From Goniomonas avonlea (lineage: Eukaryota; Cryptophyceae; Goniomonadida; Goniomonadaceae): a stretch of DNA of 10,919 nucleotides. The notes below the pieces were generated by a model. That model saw only the letters and a list, made by a program, of their open reading frames with translations. It was not told the origin of the DNA and made no database searches. Of the stretch, positions 1 through 7,600 are shown piece after piece (position 1 is the stretch's first letter; every line of letters begins with the position of its first letter). The stretch is from positions 1-10,919 of the forward strand of contig QUTJ01031326.1 in NCBI GenBank assembly GCA_003573635.1, written 5' to 3'. Made by a program: the position numbers and the translations under genes.

Positions 1-276
1 AAGTATCACCAAATTTTCAGAGCATCCTCACCTCAGTGTTGCCAGCACACGCTGAAATTTTCAAGACAATCCGACTACTTTGAGAAAAATACAGAAAAGG
101 TCTAGGGCCTATATACGGCGACCTTTAGGGAGATATAGGCCCTAGGTGTCAACTAGGGTGATTGGCACATTGGCTGCAGAAAACTTTCTGTGCCCTGGGC
201 GTTTTGCTCAGATTTGCTGCAGTCTCTTCGCTCAGTTAGCTGTGTGTTGAGCAGTGAGCACCAACCAGCGCAGCTG
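1..276 (+). promoter_or_regulatory. 5' flank / leader of the methyltransferase gene
   Basis: No coding exon can be supported here. An in-frame TAG at 154-156 closes the frame upstream of ATG 277. AAATTTTCA occurs at 11-19 and 55-63. A noncoding first exon is possible, but I cannot place a transcription start. Confidence 0.35.
102..145. repeat. 13-bp inverted repeat with 18-nt spacer upstream of the start
   Basis: CTAGGGCCTATAT (102-114) is matched perfectly by ATATAGGCCCTAG (133-145). The arms include TATATA at 110-115. CTAGG recurs at 153-157. It could fold in the 5' leader or DNA, mark a small element, or act as a regulatory site. Confidence 0.6.
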
Positions 277-1665
277 ATGACAAGAACCTTTGGAGTTTTC
301 TTGTTATTCGCTGCTACGCTTTCCGAAGAAGTTGTATTTGATGTTTCCATCAGTATTGATGTTCCAAACCATTTTGAAGAGGTTGTTCTTGTCAAGGACG
401 AACGTGGCCACCTTTGCTTTGACGCCTTCCTGAAGCTCGAAGGCGCTCACGGGAAGGTAGATTTATTGTTTTTTATTGACGAAAAATGGGTACGGGGCGG
501 GCATTGGACCAGGCATTTCCGCATTCACGAAATCTGTTTCCCCACACCTCACTTTTCCGGTCTTCCTGGTCAACATGAACTGAGGGTCGAAGCGGTGAAC
601 GACGACTTCGAGACAATGGCATCCGCTGCTCAGATCTTTGTGATTTCCAGAAATGAAGCTGGGGAACGATTTGAGCGTACGAATACTGTAAGGTTTCCAG
701 GTGCTACCTTTTTGGCGTACAAAACCAATTATCATGGCAACGACATCGGTTTCGTGAGTCGGGACCTGTGGGACCAATTCGGCGACGAAGGTAAGGATGT
801 TGGGTGGTTGGGTCAGTGGGAGTGGGAAACTGTGCAAGCAATTGTACTTCTGGCCCAAGTATACCGTAGAATCGGCCGGAACTTGACAATGCTGGATGCC
901 GGTGCTTGGATCGGGCCTGCGACTTTGTTAGCGGCTGCATATGGGGCTGAAGTCTGGGCCGTGGAACCCGAGTCGTCGTCTTTTGAGATGCTTGCTGCGA
1001 ATGTTGCTCTGAACGATGGTTTTGGCGGCCGTGTGCATCTTTATCAGCATTGTTTGTCGAACACGACCACGCGCCTGACGATGCGAGGAAGCCCGAATGG
1101 GCCGAACTCGCACGTGGTTTCAAGCACTCTGAACGACAAATCAACTTGGACCGTGTCATGCGTTGATTTGTTAAGTTTGTTACTTGATACCCGACTTTCG
1201 TCCCTGGATCTCGTGAAAATGGATGTGGAGGTACCTGCTTCCACTTTTTTTGGTGGCGTTCCTGTTTTCTTGTGGTGTGACTCCCCTGACCAGGCTTACG
1301 AATTTCTTCTACTTCCTCGCCTTATGGAATGGACCGCGACTGTGGGTGCTCCGCCACCCACAGTGATGTTGTCGTTGCATGTTGGGATGCTGGGTGACAC
1401 CGTGTCAGGCGCCACAGAGACCCATGTCACCCGGCTGTGCGCTGTTGTCCAGGTGCCTGCATATTCTATCTTGTCTCAGCTTCTAGGCTGCTGCTTCTTT
1501 CTTCTTCTTTTTCTTCTTCGCATCATTGTCTCCTCCCGACTGGTCGCGCAGCAATTCTGCTTCGCTAGCATACCAATCTTCCCTTCGTCGGTATGCGAAA
1601 GTCTTCTGGTTTCACACAAACCTCCGGCAAATCTGGTGCTGTCCTCATTGCGCATGGCACACGCC
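277..1665 (+). CDS. Module 1: signal peptide, beta domain and FkbM-like methyltransferase (exons 1-2, start of exon 3)
   Basis: Residues 1-16 look like a signal peptide. Residues 17-125 are a beta-rich domain with the landmarks GHLCFDAFLKL, HEICFPTP and GQHELRVEAV, reminiscent of Ig-like domains attached to sugar-modifying enzymes in protists. RDLWDQFGDEG (162-172) and QWEWETV precede the methyltransferase core. The core shows LDAGAWIGPAT (206-216, the G-x-G loop that binds SAM), WAVEPE (227-232, whose acidic residue should contact the SAM ribose) and LDLVKMDVE (310-318). Exon 2 gives A-Y-E-F-L-L-L-P-R-L and the strand VMLSLHV. Exon 3 supplies QFCFAS and VCESLLVSHKPP. Family members usually read DVEG-x-E; this module has A319 where the glycine is expected, while module 2 keeps the glycine. 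The end at about 1665 is set by where alignment to module 2 stops, at NPH. Confidence 0.85.
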
Positions 1666-4600
1666 AACCCGCACTGCTCGCATGGTGAGCACCTGAGTTC
1701 AATACGAGTCGACACTGATATACCGCAACGAGCAGAGGCACTGCAGAGCGAAGTCCCGCTCGATAGTCTCTCCGAACAGCCAAGAACCCCGCCGCCTGTC
1801 CGTTCCGACACGTCACCAGGTGGTCTGCCAGATGAAAACCCCAGGCAGGTGGAAAGCAGTGTGGTATCTTGGGTGCTGCCAGATTCACACACCTCCGTTG
1901 TGACCGCTAGAGCCAGTGCAGCCAAGGTGCATGCGCTGGGGCTCTTTTCTTGGGGCGTCGGTGAAGACGAAACATCAAGGCAAGCAGACAATACCGGTCC
2001 GGATGTGGTTGGAGGAGTACAAGACAGAGCAGCAACATACGAAGCTATCAAAGGGGAATCTGCATGGCTGGCGCAGCGAGCAAAGCAGGTGCCCGTGCTC
2101 ACAAGTGAGAACGCAGAAGAACTTCTGCAGGTTCAAGTGTCGCTGTTTGAGGGAAATGGCACAAGCTCGGGCGTGGTCAAGAACTTCCAAGGGTTCTTGT
2201 GCTTCGACGTGGAGCTGCGAATGTCGAAGTATGGCGACACAAGGTGCGGAGGGAGTGCCTCCTGTTTTTTCCATGTGTGGCCGCAAAACTGCATGAAGTT
2301 TTTTTGTGGCTAGGGTTATGCTCGCGTGTTTGAATCACTGTTCTATGTGGATTTGTTGCAAACCCTGCCATTGAGGTGATCTACTCGCTATGTGTGTGAA
2401 CTGAATGGCTCGTGAATACTGGGCTTGGTTGACTGGCCATTTTCCGTCTTTGTGGGGCGCACCACGGCTGACTCAAGCACAGGGAATGGCCGTTCTACAT
2501 CTTTGTGGACCACAACTACATGGTTGACGGAGTGTGGAACCGCAGGACGCCATTCGTCGAGGTGTGCTTCCCAATGAACCGAGAGAGGCATCCAGAGCTC
2601 GTCCTCGGGCCACACCTGCTGCGGGTCGAGGTGCTGCATCCCGATGACTGGGACATACCTCTGGTCACTATCAACAAGGACATCAACATCACGCGGCTTG
2701 CTGTTGGCAAACGCATGCAGGCCACCTGCAGTGTCAAACTGCCAGATGCCGACCCCTTCCTTGCGTACCGGACAGACTACGACGGCAGTGAGCTCTCGCG
2801 CCGCAACCTCTGGGACCAATTCGGTGACGGGATGGACGTGGCGAAAATGGGGATGTGGGAGATGGAGACCGTGTTGGGCATAGAGGAGGTCACACGACTG
2901 TTTCGAGCATCTTTTGGCCGGAACATCTCCATGGTGGATGCTGGTGCATGGATTGGACCAGCAACCTTGGTTGCTGCTGCATATGGGGCCGAGGTATGCC
3001 AATAGGTTGCAGTGAGAGTGGCAATGGGCAGAATGCATGGCCTAAAGGGGAGAACACAATTACAGTGGCAATGGACAGTGACAGTGGCAATCAGGAGAAT
3101 GCTGTTGCGGTGCAGTTGTTGAAACATTAATGAATTGATATTGAAAACACACCCAGGGTAATCATGTCAGGGTGTGTGTAGAGATTACTCTGTGGGTGAG
3201 CACCCCCCACTGGCTCCCCTTCCTCTCCTCCCCCCCCCCCCTCTCCTCTCCACCGCCCCTCCCCTGCCCGACTCCCATCCCTGATTCTGCTTGCAGGTCT
3301 GGGCATTTGAGCCGGACCCTGAGTCCTTTGAGATGCTTGCTGCCAACCTTGCTCTCAACACAAAGACCTTTGGCTCTCGGGTTAGCGTGTTCAACAATTG
3401 CCTGTCTGACATACAGGTCTGTGATTGTAGACCATCCTGGTGTTTTTTTCTTTCTTTTCTCACTGTGGTCTCTCATCTGCGGGCACTGCGTATTGGACTG
3501 TCCAGTCGCTGAATTGTACTGTGGTTGGAGATAGTGCCTGCATCAGTGTTGGTGTTGGTGTTGGTGTTGGTGTTGGTGTTGGTGTTGGTGTTGGTGTTGT
3601 CAGCGTTGGTGTTAGTCTTGGTGTTGCTGTCGCTGGTTTTAATCTTGTTTCGATTTTGTTTCAATGCTGTTTCAATCCTTTTTTGGATCCTGCTCAAATC
3701 TGCTGATTGAACAAGCTGCTGGAGGGTGGTTCCCTGCAAACACCCTTCTGCATTTCCGCAGTGCTTGGCAGTGTCAGTGTTGGTGGTCAATTTTAATTTT
3801 AATTTTATTCAATTATTGGGTTACCTTAGTGTGTTTGATAGTGAATAGCATGCCACAGTCATACCGATAGCTCACTTGTAGAAATGTGATATTTTAGAGA
3901 TGTGAGGGAGTGTGGTTGGACATGTGCTCCTTCCGCGGAATGGCGTCACAGGGGACCACCAATCCAGGCCATGGTTGACACTTCATTCAAACTGGACTGT
4001 TTGATCCTGTTTCAATCCTGTTCGTTGCATAAGCTGGAGCAAGTAAATACCCACACAAAGTGCCTGGAGAAGCACCCCCAGTTGGTGTTGATGCCCACAG
4101 CTGTTGGCCTAGCCTTCTTCACTGATGTGGAGTGTGTGGAAGCCATGGATGCCTTGGAGCCAACCTGCCAGATCCTGTGATCTTTAAGGTGGCTGCAAGT
4201 CCACATCCGAGGATGAGTACCAGGTGCAAGGCATGCTGGCTGCCACTGACAGGGACGGCCTGTCTGGGTGTGTACGGCCGCTGGGCAACAGTTGGTTTCA
4301 TTGGTCTCTTTTGCTTCAAGACCAAGTCTATCACGGATCTGTGGCTGCTCTGCAGTTTCCTACTGTCCACTGTGTGCCATTTGTCGTGTCCTGCAGCCTT
4401 GGTATGCCATACTTCTTCTCCTGTTTACGGGCCTGGGTACATAGTTTCTTCTCTGGTACTGTGTCTGCTGCGACCTCTGCTTCTGTCCACAGTCGGTGTG
4501 TTTTTGTCATACCTTTCTATGTCTGCGAAATGCTTTGGGCTCCCAGGGCATGTCAACTGAGGGGGCAAGCGAAGGGGCAAGCTGGCTGCTGGGAAAGGCA

Positions 4601-7600
4601 CAACAAACCAACAACATGAACCTGTGTGTGACCCCGCAGCAAGTCCACTTCACTGCCGACTGCAACAAGGCTGGGCAAGTCAGCTCTGGTTCAGAGCTTA
4701 GCAGTTGGGAGGCACAGTGCTAGGATCTGGAGATGGATCTGAGCAAACTGGAGTTAGCAGAGGAACAACAGAGCAGACCTGGTTGTGGTAGAGATGGTGA
4801 ACCAGGATGATCTCGAGATGGAGAAACAGACACCTAATTTAAAGACTTCTTAAACTTAAAGATTTCTTGCCTCTGCCCTGGTGCAGCACACTCAGGCGAT
4901 TCTGTCGAGACAGCACTGTGCGCTGCCTGCACACCACACCTGCAGTGTGTAGAGCTTTTCCTGCAAGACATCCACACTTGCCTCCGTGTCGAGAGCACTC
5001 GCCTCCGTGCCTAGAGCACTCGCCTGTATGACCCGCAGTTCGACGGGGTCCACAAGGTTTGTGTTTTCAACGCTGTGACAGCTGTGACGGTTGTGACACC
5101 AAGGCTGAGTTCTTCTGGATAGTGTGTCGTGGTTGAGGACGGTGAAGACAACACACAGCTGAGCGGTGACATCACCATGGAGCTGCAACTGTGGGTACCT
5201 CTTCTAGCACAGGGAACCATGTGGACACACACATAGCAGGCAGCAGTCACAACAAGGGCAAGCTCAGTCACAAGAAGGGCAAGGAGATGGGCAATCAGTC
5301 TGGCTTACCTTGTTGCAATTGTGGAGCAGAGTGGCACACCCCGGTGTGCACTGCGGACCACTGGCTGTGGAGACAGTGTACTTCTACGTTGTTGGACTTT
5401 GTTATCAGACTACAAGATCAGACTTGGACTTAAGATAACTTAAATCATACTGGGATATTTGGTTATCATGATCTTGGATCATCTCCATTTGATCTTGGAT
5501 TGTCTCCGTCTCCACAGCGATCCACGTCTCCACGGCGATCTAGGATCGCCGTATTTAGGAGACTGCTTGCCTATAAAAGAGCGTGTTGAAATGGAAAATA
5601 CAGAACTTGTTTTCTGACACTTCTCGGGTGTTCTTCTTGCCTTTGATTTTGCCTAGTGCTCTCTGGTAGGAGATCACCACAGAGACTGGCCTGAGGTGAA
5701 TGCTGCTGTGCTGCATCGCTGTGGTTCGTGCCACTCAACACCCCAACTGCTCCCCTCAGTGGAAGGGGACAATCAACACCTCAGCCTAGGAATTGTCAGA
5801 CCTGGCTGGGCTGGAGCCAGCAGCCTGGACAGGAGTCAATGTTACAAGACCCACACACACCAAGTACACACAAAGGGCACGGCCAAGGTGACGACAACCA
5901 CACCGTCAGAAAGAGAAGGCTGCTGAATGAGACAAGTGAATGTGCTTGACAGCAACAGTGTCTGTGTTGCTGTCAACATTGAGTGGAACAGCTTACAACA
6001 TTATTATTTTTTGCTACCACATCACATTCTTATGAACTATGCCGTGAACCATTGTACACATAAACACCCCAACAACAACCACAAGTGGCCTGGGAGAACC
6101 ATGAATGCAACACACCTGAGCACCGCTGCGGGATCCACCTGATCATGTCTGCCTGGCATCAGGTACAGCCTGTGGTGTGTCAGCCCCAGCACAATGCCAT
6201 GTGGAATGAAAGAATACCATGTGAAATCCAGACAGGGTCAAACCAGCAAGAATCAGACATACAACAAGGAAGCTGAAGTTGAGACCAGGGCCCGGGCGGT
6301 CTGGGACCATATTCACGATGGTCCTTTCCTAGGAATGCTTAGCTTGAAGCAATCTAGGGAGGGGGTGGCAAGTTTCAAGGACAAGGACAGTGGAGGATGA
6401 GTGCATTGAGGGGCATAGGTTTGGTGTGAGTGTCAAGCAGACTCAAACCCTTTTGGGCTAGGAAGTATTCCATAGCCTGATATCTCCATGACTGTGGAGG
6501 ATTTCTTGGGGAATGTGTTTCGAGCATCACAACTGCACAAAAAAGGGCCAATGAGGTGATGTCATTTGAGGAATTCTTGTGGTCCAACATCCACCCCTTT
6601 GGCGAGGCAACAAGCATTTGTGATGTCCAATCTGGGATGGAATTGCTCTTGGACTTGTCAAGTTACACACATGGCATTTTCATCCTACAGGTGAGGGATG
6701 AGAGGGAGTGCTGGCCCTTCCACCACTCAGCGAACTATCGGAACACTGAATATGATGAACAGCTCTAGAAAGTTAATGTCCAGGACCCCTCTTTGATGGG
6801 GCCCAGCTAGCTGTTAGACACTCTTTAAACCGCCACTGTAGGGGGTAGCATAGTACCCTGCACCACCACCGTAGGTCGTCCCACACGCGTGCCTGAAGGT
6901 TTACCAGTGCCTTACAGTGTTTCTGCTGGCAGGAGAGTTCCTGCTGCCAGAGGAAACAAGTAGCCTGCCTAGATGAACACACCGCTTTTCTGCATGTTCT
7001 GTTAGCAGCTGTATCCACCCCTCTTTGATGTCAAGCCCCATGCCTAGACTGCTTGTGCCCGCCACCCTCAAGCTCCATCTCTCAGATCTACTCCCGTCTT
7101 GAGGATATGAGAGGTGCGGTACAGCATCTTGTTGGCAAATGAGAGAGAGAGCCACAAAGATGCCTTGTTTCTGCAAATGGTAGGAGGCGATCCAAAGGGC
7201 GTACAGCTGCAGGCAGTGCTGCAGGCAGTGCTCGCAGTCGGGGAGGATCCACTGAAGATGTGCTGGATGCCTCAGGTCAGCTTCTCAGTCTGTCTGGGCN
7301 CTCAAAAGGGAGTAGAAATTACTTGGCAGAGGAGATTGAGCTCCATGTGCACCACCTCCCCCCCTGCCTCACTTCAATGCGTGTGGAAAGCATACATGTG
7401 TGTGGTTTTCACCACACGTTATTTCCGGCAGACCCCCATGGGAACTTATGTGTAGGGTGGGGAGTTTGAGTTGCTTACCGTTCTCTAGATCCCACCTCTT
7501 GTTCTTGTCTGCCATTATCCTCCATCATTTCTACATCAACTTTCTGTTGTGTTCAACCAAGTCTCCCGGGATGTACAGAGCTACGAGGATGCATCCCTCA

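Noticed and set aside
190-276. Extension of the first frame upstream to a GTG at 190
   Set aside because: There is no ATG before 277, a non-ATG start is unlikely in a eukaryotic nuclear gene, and ATG 277 begins a good signal-peptide-like sequence.
2244-2313. Direct read-through of the first frame to the TAG at 2311 as the end of the protein
   Set aside because: The residues after 2243 match nothing in module 1, whereas splicing to 2483 restores a clean alignment.
3440-3706. Val-Gly repeat ORF across the GTGTTG array
   Set aside because: It is only the microsatellite read in frame, with no flanking conserved protein sequence.
4132-4619. Overlapping plus-strand ORFs of 142 and 131 codons
   Set aside because: Composition is Cys/Leu/Ser-rich as expected from T/G/C-rich noncoding DNA; no domain, and they lie inside a well supported intron.
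5663-5685. TGGTAGGAGATCACC as a tRNA primer-binding site after an LTR
   Set aside because: It starts like many primer-binding sites but matches no tRNA 3' end I can name, and the preceding bases do not end in CA.
6030-6200. Possible tyrosine recombinase piece on the minus strand (around LYLMPGRHDQVD), which would suit a DIRS-type element
   Set aside because: Only a loose resemblance; no catalytic Arg/His/Tyr set could be traced and several stops intervene.
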